24,046 bases of DNA from a virus, in the IMG/VR virus record IMGVR_UViG_3300044630_005339, positions 1 to 24,046 of that record; one strand, written 5' to 3'. Each line of letters starts with the position of its first letter. Positions within the stretch are counted from its first letter, which is position 1. Shown here one piece after another: positions 1-9,608 of the stretch. Under the pieces are notes generated by a model. It saw nothing but the letters and a program-made list of their open reading frames with translations. It did no database searches and had not been told where the DNA came from. Both the position numbers and the translations under genes were made by a program.

Positions 1-3000
1 AAAAGATATGCTTTCGGTTCCTACTGTAAAGTCATTGATTGATACTGAATAACCTTCTCTACCAAACGTTGCTTCACCAGCGCCAAAAATTCTGTTAAGT
101 GTTTTTTCAATTTGAATTTTTACTTGAACTTTCTCATCATTAGTAATACCTGAGTTGTATCTATCAACTAATTCTTTAAGTTTTTTTAGAGAAGGTCTGT
201 TTTTAGCAGCGCGAGCTGCCTTTGCTGCTCTATCTGCTGACCACCCTTTTGACATGTAATCTTGTTGAGTAACATCGTTTCCATCAACTTGTAATCTATC
301 TGGATCTACATAATCAGGATTATTTTCTTTAACTCCCTTTATAGATCCGTCATACTGCTCAACGCCACCAGCAGGAGTTCTTGATTCCAAAGGACGATTC
401 ATAAATCTTTCAGCAATAGGTGTTGATTCAGGAAGAGTTGAATCTGGAGAAATTACTTCAGGTGCCTCTGCTTGAGGTGTAGGCGTTGGCGTTGGGGTAG
501 GCGTAGAGGTTCTCGGTATACGACCTGGTAGTTGTGTAGGTACACCAGCCTCTCTTGGAAGTGCTTGTACTGGATTTGGATCACGCTCTCTATCAGCGCG
601 AACTATTCTTTGCCATTGACGACGCATCTTTCTATCGTTATAAATTGCATCTTCAACAGCTCTTCTTTCACTAATAGAACCTCTATTGTTTAAGAAAAGC
701 ATTCTTACTGCTAATTTTTTAAATATCGGTCCACGCTGTGGCTGACCGTTTTCATCTAATACAAGATTACCTTCGTCATCTCTTATTACTGCTTGAGGGA
801 AATAAACCCATGCGTATGCTCTACGAAGTCTGTCATTTGGATTTAGTGTGTGCTCTAGGGCAACAACAGTTCCATCTCCCCAGCCTCTAAATTCATTTTC
901 TTCTCCGCCCCAATGATTAACAACATCTCCGCGACGCGCTTGATTAATTCCATCAGCAAATACAAAGTTATCTTCTTGCCATATTCTGTATGGATCGCCT
1001 TTCATCGGACGACGTCTTGCGTCTAACAAAGACTGAATACGCTGTCTAAAACCGTCTAAAGTGAAAGGGCTTCTATCTTCATCTGATACAACAAAATTAG
1101 GTGTAGGGATAGTCTCTGTTGTTCTAGAGGCAGGCTCCCCAGATGTAAATGCTCCGCTTTCTGGATTAAATCTTTCTGTGCGAATATCATTTTCTGGGAT
1201 ATTTATATTTTGTGTAGTTGGAGGCGGAGTGCTAGGAGTACTACCTGGAGGAGGAGGCGGAAGTATAATATTTCCATCTGGATCTCTTGGTAAATCTTCA
1301 ATAGGTGTTGGACCCATCGGGGCTGTAACTAAATTAAATCTTTGAGTGGGGTTATAAACTCTTCCAACTTCTAAACTTCCAGCCTGATCAGGGTTAGAAA
1401 AATTAATTGGACTTCTAGTACCATCTGGGTTGTACCATGCCCAAACTTCTTCACCTTCAATTTCTCTAAAATTAAGTATGGCTCCATCTTGAGGAGAAGT
1501 GTTAAATCTAGGAATATTAAAAGTGTTTCTAAGAGTCTCTGGGAAATCTTCTGGCATCGGGTCACTACTTCCAACGCCTTGCATCATTTCTTCCCAATAA
1601 GCTTGAGCAAACTCGTTCCAAGAATCTTGATTGCTAGGAAGTTCTATCTCAACGCTTCCAGTGTTTTCTGGCGTAGGAATAGTCTCTTTTGGATCTTCAT
1701 TAATTTTTTGAGAAGACGGAGTTTGTTTTGGTTTATTTTTGCTGTCATCAATGGAAATAACTTTAATTTTAGGCTCTATAAAAGTAACATTACCTTGATT
1801 TCTGAGATCTCTAATTTGTGCACTGAGGTTAAGCATCTTATTAAATGCCTCGTTACGAAGCACGTAAAGTTCAATCACCTCTGGGTCATTCATGGGTACA
1901 CCGTCTAAGGCTTTTTGACGAATTTTTTCTTCTAAATCTTTATACTCTTCTTCAGCTTTGGCTTTTTGATCTTCAAGTTTATTAGATGGAGAGACATCAC
2001 CTTGATTTTTAATTTCTCTATTAAGGTCGAGCATCCTATTAAATGCATCATCGCGAAGTCTGATAAGTTCAGCAATCCTCGGGTCAATAATGGGGATTCC
2101 ATCGCGAAGCATTTGACGAATTTCTTTATCTAAATCTTCATACTCTTTTCTAGCTTTGTCTCTTTGCTCCTCGAGAGGACCTTGATAGCCTGAAGGGGGA
2201 TTTCTAAATTTTTCGGGTTTAGTTGCATCACTAGGCGCAGAGTCTGAATCTGTAGAAGGATTTAGTACTCCAGTTCTCTGATCTGTGTCACCAACTTGCT
2301 CTAATTTTCTAACAAGATTTTGTAGTTTTTCAAAAAGTTGTGGACTTCTGTTGTAGTACATAACAAATCTGTACATAAAACTATTTTTTAACTCTACATC
2401 TTCAGTCCAAATAAACTCTTTCATATCTGAAGGTGGAGTAAAACCTCTTTTAGCACTTAAAACTTCTCTACGCCAAGATCTTTGCTCGGAAACAAAATCT
2501 GGATCTCTTCTACCCTCTAAATAATCTTGAGGGTTAGGAGGATTTAAAGCACCAGCAGATCCTGACTCTGGTACCTCTGCACCACGAATAACTCTTAACT
2601 GTCTTGAAGAAGTAATTTGTTCTGGGTATGCTTGCTCTTCATGACCTGGATAGTAACCACGAATAATAACTCTTGTGGGGGCTAAGTCAACTATAGTTGG
2701 TCTTCTACGATTAACAAATCTATCTCTTCCAATAGAATTTTCTACAGGAATAACATCAGTTATAACAAAGTGATCCTTTGTAATAATGTCGCCTTTTTGA
2801 AGATCTCCAGGGCCAGCATTAACAATGTACGCAGACTTAGGCTCTCCTTGTACATCGTCCTGATTAATAGGAAGTTCATTTCTAGGATTTTTAGCGTTTT
2901 CAATTAAATCATTTACAATTAATTTAGCATCTTCAGAGCCTTCTTCTGAAGTGATATCTACATTTGCTAATTCACCATTAAATTGTTTTTCTATTTTAGA

Positions 3001-5733
3001 AGTTTTTTGCTGTTCAGAAACTAAGTCTTTATCTACATCTCTAGTAGACACCTCTTTTAAGCTTGCCCGAAAGCCAGCAACTATTTTATTAAGTTGATTA
3101 ATTTTTTCAAAGACACGAGATACATCTAAGTCCTGACGTATCTCATCTAAATCTCTACCAGAAAGAGTTTTTTCATACCAAGCAATTTGTTTCTGCAATT
3201 CTGCAGTTACAGAAGCCAAAGCTTCTCTAACTTCTATCTCTTCTGAGTCGTTTGGGTTAGTAGGCAGTTTTATTTTGTCAATTGCTTTTTTAGTATTAGC
3301 ATCCAAAACCTCTGGAGTTATGTCTGACTTAGTTTCGTTATCTTCAGGTTTTATAGCAGCTAAATAATTTAAAACTGCTTCAGTTTGAGCCCAGCTCTTT
3401 CTTTGAGCAGCACGAGGTAAATCAACCCAATGACGAGTCTCATAATCATCAACATCGGAAGCCCAACGGGATGGAAAACCGTAAGTAGGAGGGGTTGAGT
3501 CTAAAAGATTTTTTACTTCTTCATAAGATTTATTATCTCTTATTGCATTTTGAATTTCTTCGCTGTAATAAGGCTCTCCTTGAAAATCTAGTGAACCTTC
3601 TAAAGCACGTAAAGCTAAACCTCTTAATCTGTTAACTTCTTCTTCGCTTACTACTGGAACAACCTCGGTATCAGTGTCTGCATTTTCTTGATCGAGAATA
3701 GCTTTTGCTTCATCCTGATCAACAGACTTAACTTGACCAGCGCGTCCCTCTTCAGCAACTTCTCTTAAGATTTCATTTGTATCTACGCCTTTAAGTTGTA
3801 GAGCGTCTCTTAAAACTTCTGAAGGGAGAGTAATCTCAACTTGCTCATCTTCATCATTTATAAAATCAAATTTACCGTAGCCAGGTAGTTCAGAAGGTTC
3901 TAGAGAACCTCTAAAAGCAAACTTAAGAGCCTCTTCATCATATTTAGTTGCTTGATACGGATCGTCTGTGTATCCAATTGGATACTCTACTCCAGTCATA
4001 TCTAAAATCGCTCTTGATTCTTCAGGAGTATCTATAGTTATAAAATTATTATTTGGATTTATAGGGTCACTATCAGGGGTGTAGTAACCTTGAGGCATTT
4101 CAACTTCTTCGTTTTCAGGAAGATAAGGTCTGTAATCACCAGACTCGTCAAATGCTGCTTTCTCTTCTTCGGTTAAACCTTCAAGCAATGCTGGGGTAAA
4201 TGTTTTTTGTTTTTCTGTAGATTCTGGCTTAACTGTTTCACCTAAATCTAAACGAGCAATTTCCTCGGAAACATCGGAACCTGCTTCACCTCTTTCAGCA
4301 TTAAGCGCATCCTGATTTTCTGTGGTACCCAAAGCACCGTCATAGATTCTTGCAACTTCTGAGTCAGCGTCTTCACCTTGCATTCTTAATGCTTGATAAA
4401 TTGCTTCAGCTTTAATATCTTGTAGTCCGCCTTCAAATCCAAGAAGTCCTCTACCATTTGCAGGCACTGACTCAATTGGGAGAAGTGCCTCTTCTAATGC
4501 ACCGACCAAATCTGCTTTACTAAATTTAAGAGCTAACTCTTTAGGATTATCTGTGGCACCTTCAACACCATCTTCGATACCTTGAGGTAAATAACCAACA
4601 AACCTATTTAACTTATAAGCACCCTCTGGGTATTGAGCCCAGCGGTTTTCAACATCATCAAATTCAGAGCCATCTTCGTTTCTTGCAAGACCTGCAAGAT
4701 CCACTTCTCTACCTCTAAGTTGGTTTTGAATCTCAAACCAATTATCAAAGTCACCGACTGAAGTTCCGTCAACTGTTGATACAGATAATTTTCTTTTTCC
4801 ATCAACATCTCTAGATATAACTGCATTAAAAGCACCATCTGTAAACTCTAAAGGATTGTTTGGGTCTGTCCTTGTCCAACCATTAGGAGCTTCAACTTTA
4901 GTAGCACTTGAAAGATCAACAATTGGATCTGACTCAGAATATTTTGCACTAGCAGGACTAAAACCATCAGCAGTAGGGTTAATAAGTGCTTTAATAAACT
5001 CGGTTGAAGTCGATGGAACTTCATAAATACTTTCATCTGGAGCTTCTATTTGAATATAACCAGGTCTTGGGGAATCAGCAACATATCTACCAGTAAAACT
5101 TTTAACATCTCCGTTTAACATTCTAAAGAACGCCCTAACAGCGCCACCCATCCAAGCAAATCTTCCTTTTAAATCACGAAGTTGTTTAGCAGCACGAGCG
5201 CGACGAGCTGCAGTAGAGTTTCCGTCACCAATTGCAGCAAGCAATGCTTCTTGAGAGACAAGACCTTGAGGTAAATTAGTCAAACGAGTAATAGCGTATT
5301 TGTATTCAACAGAATCACAAGGATTGATAATTGCACTAGCAATTAACGGCTTTGCTTCTTCAACTATATTAAAATCTGCTGTAATCCATCTTGCTTTTTG
5401 CGTTAAATAGTCTTGTAAAGAATAATTATGGCTTGCTGTGGATTTTGGATGACCTATAGGAAGTAAATCAGTATTTTTTGCATTACTAAAAGAGGTTTTG
5501 TTCTTCTGTGAAAGGGTAATAAAGTCTGATAAGTCTCTTAGAGCCTTAAAGTCTCTTTCTTTATTAGGCAAGCCAATGGTTTTTTCTAAAGATCTTTGAA
5601 CAACAGTTAAAGCATCTAGTTTAGTGACTTGACGCTCTACAGGAACATCATTATTTGAAAGACTAACAATCTCAAAAACTCTATCTCTTAAATACTGAGC
5701 CTTTATTTTTTCTTTTGAAATGTTTTTGTTCAT
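1..5733 (-). CDS. Giant virion-associated protein, C-terminus cut by window edge (>=1911 aa)
   Basis: One frame stays open from the ATG at 5733 to base 1, giving 1911 codons without a stop, so the C-terminus lies outside the window. The ATG overlaps the TAA of the upstream gene (TAATG), which suggests translational coupling. I do not recognise the family. The N-terminal ~60 residues are helical and charged. A basic segment rich in Ala and Arg lies near residues 175-200, and the motif NTDLLPIGHPKST near residue 100 resembles DNDLLPSSHPRST in the upstream 478-aa protein. The middle is acidic. Residues ~1185-1310 hold a tandem coiled-coil-like duplication. Proline-rich linkers follow near residue 1490 (PPPPPG) and 1740 (TPTPTPTPTP). 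Two Gly/Trp-rich, probably beta, segments lie between them. No signal peptide or membrane segment is seen. Its place after the portal suggests a virion or head-morphogenesis role; this is inference. Confidence 0.85.
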   Translation of the reverse strand, partial: MNKNISKEKIKAQYLRDRVFEIVSLSNNDVPVERQVTKLDALTVVQRSLEKTIGLPNKERDFKALRDLSDFITLSQKNKTSFSNAKNTDLLPIGHPKSTASHNYSLQDYLTQKARWITADFNIVEEAKPLIASAIINPCDSVEYKYAITRLTNLPQGLVSQEALLAAIGDGNSTAARRARAAKQLRDLKGRFAWMGGAVRAFFRMLNGDVKSFTGRYVADSPRPGYIQIEAPDESIYEVPSTSTEFIKALINPTADGFSPASAKYSESDPIVDLSSATKVEAPNGWTRTDPNNPLEFTDGAFNAVISRDVDGKRKLSVSTVDGTSVGDFDNWFEIQNQLRGREVDLAGLARNEDGSEFDDVENRWAQYPEGAYKLNRFVGYLPQGIEDGVEGATDNPKELALKFSKADLVGALEEALLPIESVPANGRGLLGFEGGLQDIKAEAIYQALRMQGEDADSEVARIYDGALGTTENQDALNAERGEAGSDVSEEIARLDLGETVKPESTEKQKTFTPALLEGLTEEEKAAFDESGDYRPYLPENEEVEMPQGYYTPDSDPINPNNNFITIDTPEESRAILDMTGVEYPIGYTDDPYQATKYDEEALKFAFRGSLEPSELPGYGKFDFINDEDEQVEITLPSEVLRDALQLKGVDTNEILREVAEEGRAGQVKSVDQDEAKAILDQENADTDTEVVPVVSEEEVNRLRGLALRALEGSLDFQGEPYYSEEIQNAIRDNKSYEEVKNLLDSTPPTYGFPSRWASDVDDYETRHWVDLPRAAQRKSWAQTEAVLNYLAAIKPEDNETKSDITPEVLDANTKKAIDKIKLPTNPNDSEEIEVREALASVTAELQKQIAWYEKTLSGRDLDEIRQDLDVSRVFEKINQLNKIVAGFRASLKEVSTRDVDKDLVSEQQKTSKIEKQFNGELANVDITSEEGSEDAKLIVNDLIENAKNPRNELPINQDDVQGEPKSAYIVNAGPGDLQKGDIITKDHFVITDVIPVENSIGRDRFVNRRRPTIVDLAPTRVIIRGYYPGHEEQAYPEQITSSRQLRVIRGAEVPESGSAGALNPPNPQDYLEGRRDPDFVSEQRSWRREVLSAKRGFTPPSDMKEFIWTEDVELKNSFMYRFVMYYNRSPQLFEKLQNLVRKLEQVGDTDQRTGVLNPSTDSDSAPSDATKPEKFRNPPSGYQGPLEEQRDKARKEYEDLDKEIRQMLRDGIPIIDPRIAELIRLRDDAFNRMLDLNREIKNQGDVSPSNKLEDQKAKAEEEYKDLEEKIRQKALDGVPMNDPEVIELYVLRNEAFNKMLNLSAQIRDLRNQGNVTFIEPKIKVISIDDSKNKPKQTPSSQKINEDPKETIPTPENTGSVEIELPSNQDSWNEFAQAYWEEMMQGVGSSDPMPEDFPETLRNTFNIPRFNTSPQDGAILNFREIEGEEVWAWYNPDGTRSPINFSNPDQAGSLEVGRVYNPTQRFNLVTAPMGPTPIEDLPRDPDGNIILPPPPPGSTPSTPPPTTQNINIPENDIRTERFNPESGAFTSGEPASRTTETIPTPNFVVSDEDRSPFTLDGFRQRIQSLLDARRRPMKGDPYRIWQEDNFVFADGINQARRGDVVNHWGGEENEFRGWGDGTVVALEHTLNPNDRLRRAYAWVYFPQAVIRDDEGNLVLDENGQPQRGPIFKKLAVRMLFLNNRGSISERRAVEDAIYNDRKMRRQWQRIVRADRERDPNPVQALPREAGVPTQLPGRIPRTSTPTPTPTPTPQAEAPEVISPDSTLPESTPIAERFMNRPLESRTPAGGVEQYDGSIKGVKENNPDYVDPDRLQVDGNDVTQQDYMSKGWSADRAAKAARAAKNRPSLKKLKELVDRYNSGITNDEKVQVKIQIEKTLNRIFGAGEATFGREGYSVSINDFTVGTESISF
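1786..2181 (-). repeat. Tandem ~60-aa duplication inside the giant protein
   Basis: Two adjacent coding segments, roughly 2181-1999 and 1978-1786 on the minus strand, encode similar ~60-residue units. My hand alignment gives about 31 identical positions of 60. Shared landmarks are an EEQ/EDQ start, EY-x-DL, IRQ, DG(I/V)P, DP, E(L), LR-x2-AFN-x-ML and a closing NQG(D/N)V. Both units are Lys/Glu-rich and heptad-like, so a helical hairpin or coiled coil is likely. The second copy has a three-residue insertion near its end (RDL). Confidence 0.85.
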
Positions 5734-7169
5734 TAAAAGTCACCACCAAGTTTTCTAGGTAGCAAATCTGCATCTCTACTCTCATAACCAAGTGTTGAAA
5801 GTTCTGCAGCCCTATCAAAAGGGTTTTCTCCATCTTTAACGGCTCTTAACCAAGAGGCGCGAAGGGGAGTAGTCGCTTCATAACCCATCTGGGAGTACTC
5901 TGCCATAGCAAGTATTGCTTCCTCTGGTGTTTCATAATAACTCTGGTCTTTTAATTCTACAGTTAATTCTCTATCTATATAAATCTCTTCAACTAAATCT
6001 GGAAGTTCTTTTCTTTCTTCCATATAGTTTTTAATTGCGTCTTGATTAATTAAATTGTCTGGAATAACAGCAAGACGACACTTACCTAAATCTTCAATCT
6101 CAAGTGCAACTATTTGACATACGTCGCCCTCTTCGGTTTCCTGATAAAAAACACAGTGGGCACAGATAACTCCAATTTTTGCATCTTCATTTTCTGCAGC
6201 AGGAGTGTAACCAGCCCAAACACCAACACCATCTTCATTAAATTTTCCGTGCTTTTCAACGACAGATAAAATTGCGTTAGCCAAATCTTGTTCTTCTGGA
6301 ACTAAAGCAGATGCAGTTAAAGAAGAGTTAGATTTTTTAGTGGATCGAGGATGAGACGATGGAAGTAAATCATTATCTGCTACATAAGCAGAGTTGGAAG
6401 GCTTTCCAGATTTTAAAAGTTTTAGAAACGCATTAACTCTGGCAAATGCCCAACCATTTCTAGACATACCTGGTCTGTGTGAAACAGAGTAAGCTCCAGC
6501 ACCACGACGGAAAACGGCTTTTAAAGTTCCCAGAGTAGTTTTACGACCTTTTGGAACCGTTTCATTGTGTTTAGAAACTTTTTCTTTTAAAGTTTTTTCT
6601 ACAGACTTAGAGAAAACAACTTTACGAGCAGACTTTGAACTAGAAGCAGATCCTTTTTTATTTACTTTAGAACCTTTAATTCTGTCTTTTTTAGGGGCAG
6701 GAGTTTGAGAGATAGTGCGTTTTGCAGCAGCAGTAATTGGTCCGCCACCAACCCAAGCGCGACATGTTCTAGCAGAAGCACATTTAAAATCAAATGCTTC
6801 GCAGTAACCTAACTCACCTGCTTCATCAATTGCGTCAAAAGTATCTGAGTCGCCAGTTAAACCAGACTGAATGCAGTCTTTCATTGATGGAGAAATATTA
6901 AATACAGCGCAATTACCACAACGCTGTTGTTTTGCTGTTTCAGTATCCACAGACCACTCGTCTGCAAGTGTTTGCCAATACTCTTCGTTTGGTTCTGCAG
7001 GATTTAGCGGACCATACATTGCTGTGTCTATAGCATTTTTACGATTTTTAAGATTAAGACCAATGTCTTGAGTGGGGGCAGGACAAGAAGTCTCTTCAGT
7101 TTTAACAGGTTGCTCTTGCAACTCTTGTAAAATTTTTGTAGAAGAAGTGTCAGGTGAATCAGGAGACAT
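5733..7169 (-). CDS. Post-portal structural protein with two Cys clusters (478 aa)
   Basis: This gene lies between the portal and the giant gene and overlaps both by single bases (TAATG at each end), so it belongs to the head operon. Residues ~80-145 hold a first Cys cluster: CGNC, then a single Cys, then GYCEAF-x-FKC and RTCRAWVGGG. Residues ~330-370 hold a second set: CAHC-x-FY, then DVC and GKCRL. The layout recalls metal-binding or HiPIP-like clusters, but I cannot assign a cofactor. A Lys/Ser-rich linker (about residues 150-200) leads to a conserved-looking block (about 200-280) with RRGAGAYS, WAFARVNAFL and DNDLLP. In other phages this position often holds a maturation protease or MuF-like protein, but I see no clear protease motif. 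Coding status is certain; function is open. Confidence 0.85.
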   Translation of the reverse strand: MSPDSPDTSSTKILQELQEQPVKTEETSCPAPTQDIGLNLKNRKNAIDTAMYGPLNPAEPNEEYWQTLADEWSVDTETAKQQRCGNCAVFNISPSMKDCIQSGLTGDSDTFDAIDEAGELGYCEAFDFKCASARTCRAWVGGGPITAAAKRTISQTPAPKKDRIKGSKVNKKGSASSSKSARKVVFSKSVEKTLKEKVSKHNETVPKGRKTTLGTLKAVFRRGAGAYSVSHRPGMSRNGWAFARVNAFLKLLKSGKPSNSAYVADNDLLPSSHPRSTKKSNSSLTASALVPEEQDLANAILSVVEKHGKFNEDGVGVWAGYTPAAENEDAKIGVICAHCVFYQETEEGDVCQIVALEIEDLGKCRLAVIPDNLINQDAIKNYMEERKELPDLVEEIYIDRELTVELKDQSYYETPEEAILAMAEYSQMGYEATTPLRASWLRAVKDGENPFDRAAELSTLGYESRDADLLPRKLGGDF

Positions 7170-8923
7170 TATCTTTCTTGACCTTCTACTGGAGCTTCAG
7201 TATTTTCTGGACTTAATGCGTCTTGAACTTCTGAAGGCAAAGATTCATCAGGCTTACTTGTTTCTTCAACAGGTGTGGTGCTCTCATTTGCAACATTTTG
7301 TTGATCTAAAACTTGTTGAACCTCTGGAGGTATTGGAGCAACAGAAGATGCTTGCTGCGCACCGCGAATACTTTCCATAACTTCAGGGGCAACTGCTCCA
7401 AGCATCGCCTCTGTTAATTCTGGAGTGACAGATCCCTTTTCAACCATCATTCGAATTGCAATCTCATTTGGTGAAGGTGCATCAGCGGCAGAGAACCCGT
7501 GAGCACGACGCCAAGTGTCATAAGAAACGGCACCGCGATCAAAACCTGCGTCAGCATCTGTTGCACGGTCATTACGAGTTGCAATTGCTGATGGGTCGTA
7601 CCAAACAACCATCTTCTTAACTTCTGCTTCAGGATAACCCTGAGCAATTAAATATGGTCTTAGGTAGACAACTGTTAAAGCATCTGCAATTAAAAGCATC
7701 AACGGTTCAATGTGTGCCTTATATAGAGACTCATCAATTTGAAGTGCGTTTGAGTACTTAACATTTGCTAAACCTGTAACAATATCTTTTGGAACATCTA
7801 AGCCTTGCAAAATTCTTTCTAAGACACGGTCTGCACGTTGTGCAAGCGCTGGGTCGAATGAACGCTCAAACTTAAATTGTTTAATCTTGTCGCCAAGTTC
7901 TGCTGGACCACGAATGATTAGAGGAACAACTGCTGATGCGGACTCTTCATCACGAATCGGAGTTGTCATAGCGTCCATTAATTGCTCTTCAAACTCATCC
8001 TCTGCTTCTTCAACAGTGAAACCTGGATTTAATTCATCATCAGAGTCATATGGAAAATCACCATCGCCTTGTGCGGCAACTGACAAACCATCTGGTAAAT
8101 AAAGAGCACCTGCGTTTAAGCGAGAACGTGCTGTTGCACGAAATGTTCTGTTAAGGAGGAGTAGTTCAGCACAAAGATCTAACAAACCGCGAAGTGAGGA
8201 ATCTGCTTCATCTGAGTAGCGTGGATGTGAGCGCCAAATTCTTCCAATAAAAGCATTTTTACCTAATCTAATAGATGTATTTTGATTAGCAGCACTGTTT
8301 CCTTGGCTTACTGCTTGCTCTCTTCTACCAATAACATTAAAACCACCGCGAGCATCTGCCATAACTTCATCTACAGAGCGAATATCCCAAGAATCTGGAA
8401 TACCTTGACTTGGTTTACCAGGAATATTAATTAGGTAACACTCGCCAGACACGACTAAGTTAAGTGCTGCATCTCTTAACAAACCTGACTGACCACCGTA
8501 TGCAGAATCTAAACGAGCAACTGCTCTTTCTGCAGCAGCGGCAAGTCTTTGATCTGTTACATCTGAATTTGAAACTGGAGTAGGTGATTCTGCAGGATTA
8601 TCTACACTTGCAGCAAAAATTCTAATTCTTGAAACTACAGAAGCAACTAAATTAAAAGCGTACTTAATTTCACCGATTGCGTCGTAGTATTCCCATGCTT
8701 CTGCTTGCCAACCAGATGAACCAGCAGCACGGCGAGAGCGAAATTGTTCAAACTCTCCCTTATCGTTAATTTTTATTTGAGCAGCCGCCGCAGTTAAAGA
8801 GCGAGGGGAAGAATAGTTAACAGGGATAGCTGGTTGCAAGAACAGAGACGAAGGACCTGTAATTTGAGGTTTAGAAGCGCCCGTAATTACTGATGGCTTT
8901 TCTTCTCGTCTAAAGACGCCCAC
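7169..8923 (-). CDS. Portal protein, actinophage type
   Basis: Portal subunits form the dodecameric ring at the head vertex through which DNA is packaged. The 584-aa length is usual for the family. Residues ~65-95 (WEYYDAIGEIKYAFNLVAS) match the N-terminal helix region typical of actinophage portals. The segment around 370-430 (RILQGLDVPKDIVTG, then YSNALQIDESLYKAHIEP and LMLLIADAL) matches the stem and crown region. The segment DPSAIATRNDRATDAD near 445-470 is also typical. The C-terminus is a Pro/Glu-rich tail. The start is GTG at 8923, preceded by a strong AAGGAG six bases upstream. The stop overlaps the ATG of the next gene. The assignment rests on pattern recognition. Confidence 0.88.
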   Translation of the reverse strand: MGVFRREEKPSVITGASKPQITGPSSLFLQPAIPVNYSSPRSLTAAAAQIKINDKGEFEQFRSRRAAGSSGWQAEAWEYYDAIGEIKYAFNLVASVVSRIRIFAASVDNPAESPTPVSNSDVTDQRLAAAAERAVARLDSAYGGQSGLLRDAALNLVVSGECYLINIPGKPSQGIPDSWDIRSVDEVMADARGGFNVIGRREQAVSQGNSAANQNTSIRLGKNAFIGRIWRSHPRYSDEADSSLRGLLDLCAELLLLNRTFRATARSRLNAGALYLPDGLSVAAQGDGDFPYDSDDELNPGFTVEEAEDEFEEQLMDAMTTPIRDEESASAVVPLIIRGPAELGDKIKQFKFERSFDPALAQRADRVLERILQGLDVPKDIVTGLANVKYSNALQIDESLYKAHIEPLMLLIADALTVVYLRPYLIAQGYPEAEVKKMVVWYDPSAIATRNDRATDADAGFDRGAVSYDTWRRAHGFSAADAPSPNEIAIRMMVEKGSVTPELTEAMLGAVAPEVMESIRGAQQASSVAPIPPEVQQVLDQQNVANESTTPVEETSKPDESLPSEVQDALSPENTEAPVEGQER

Positions 8924-8958
8924 TACTTCTCCTTGCTGTCTCTGTTGCGGAACATGAA

Positions 8959-9246
8959 TTATTTATCTTCATGTGCGGTCAACAAACCTGCTATTGCTGA
9001 AAGGGATAAAACCAAGACAACAATATCGGTCGGTATAGGAATAATGATACGCGATATTTGGATAAGTGAGGCTACCCAAATGGACATACACCACTCGCAT
9101 GTCAAAAGATATCCGAGTTTACTCGTCTCAGGGGGTCTTTTCTTCCAAAACCAATTCCTAAAACCAGCAAGTAACTCGTCTCTTGTTATTAATCTCGTAA
9201 GCCTATAAGTAGCAAGACCTAAAAGCGTGAGTTCTACAAAAGTCAT
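8959..9246 (-). CDS. DUF1360 small membrane protein
   Basis: A 95-aa protein with the hallmarks of the DUF1360 phage and Bacillus family. These are an early ATYRLTRLITRDE block (about residues 12-25), then GYLLTCEWCMSIWVAS (about 45-60), and a hydrophobic C-terminal helix (about 68-90). Two Cys residues sit three apart in CEWC. The family has no established function and is often encoded near phage structural genes. Its ATG overlaps the TGA of the preceding gene (ATGA), and the portal follows 35 bp downstream, so it is co-transcribed with the head operon. Confidence 0.85.
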   Translation of the reverse strand: MTFVELTLLGLATYRLTRLITRDELLAGFRNWFWKKRPPETSKLGYLLTCEWCMSIWVASLIQISRIIIPIPTDIVVLVLSLSAIAGLLTAHEDK

Positions 9247-9608
9247 TGAAACGGATCAGCCTCCGATGTCAATATACCTTTGTGAGGCGCCCAACTCCTT
9301 AAACGACTCCCACAACCACAATTATTATCTTTTCTAAAGGCTAAAGTTTTTCCAGAAATGGTTTGGACTTTAGTAATGTGATTGTCTTGAATCATCTTTG
9401 CCAACTCTTCTCTAAAAATTAACTTAGGCCCCATGGGAGAGTCGATTGCAATCATCAAAACATTATTTATAACCACTACCCTCGTTCTATCTATTCTCTT
9501 TGCACCCTCTGGTATTGCCCCATCTGAAGAAAGTGCTTCTAAATTAGAAACTGCCCCTGAAGGTGCTGCAACAACTATGGCTGGAAATATATCTATCGTT
9601 TTCTGCAA
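9243..9608 (-). CDS. Conserved-looking phage protein, Cys-rich C-terminus (121 aa)
   Basis: I do not recognise a named family. The start is TTG at 9608, directly after the upstream stop, with AAGGAAA in good position. The first two thirds alternate beta-like hydrophobic stretches (DRTRVVVINNVLMIAID). The C-terminal third carries FRKDNNCGCGSRLRSW, a CxCG pair that could bind a metal or sit at a subunit interface. The stop overlaps the DUF1360 start. The position between the HTH gene and the portal suggests a role in packaging or head assembly, which is inference only. Confidence 0.8.
   Translation of the reverse strand: MQKTIDIFPAIVVAAPSGAVSNLEALSSDGAIPEGAKRIDRTRVVVINNVLMIAIDSPMGPKLIFREELAKMIQDNHITKVQTISGKTLAFRKDNNCGCGSRLRSWAPHKGILTSEADPFQ

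Noticed and set aside
1061-1908. Plus-strand open frames of 94 and 139 codons
   Set aside because: They lie antisense to the giant gene, have low-complexity translations (Gly/Ser or Phe/Arg-rich) and no RBS.
4608-5036. Minus-strand frames of 76 and 62 codons in another frame
   Set aside because: Out-of-frame shadows inside the giant ORF, Leu/Gln-rich and without start signals.
6684-6700. TTTTTTAGGGGCAGGAG inside the 478-aa gene as a further element copy
   Set aside because: Lacks the ATAT end and AGCTGC flanks, and encodes a Pro-Ala-Pro-Lys-Lys stretch; probably chance.
7072-7380. Plus-strand 102-codon frame
   Set aside because: Antisense to the portal and 478-aa genes, which have much stronger evidence.
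8933-9208. Plus-strand 91-codon frame
   Set aside because: Antisense to DUF1360, no RBS, no recognisable content.
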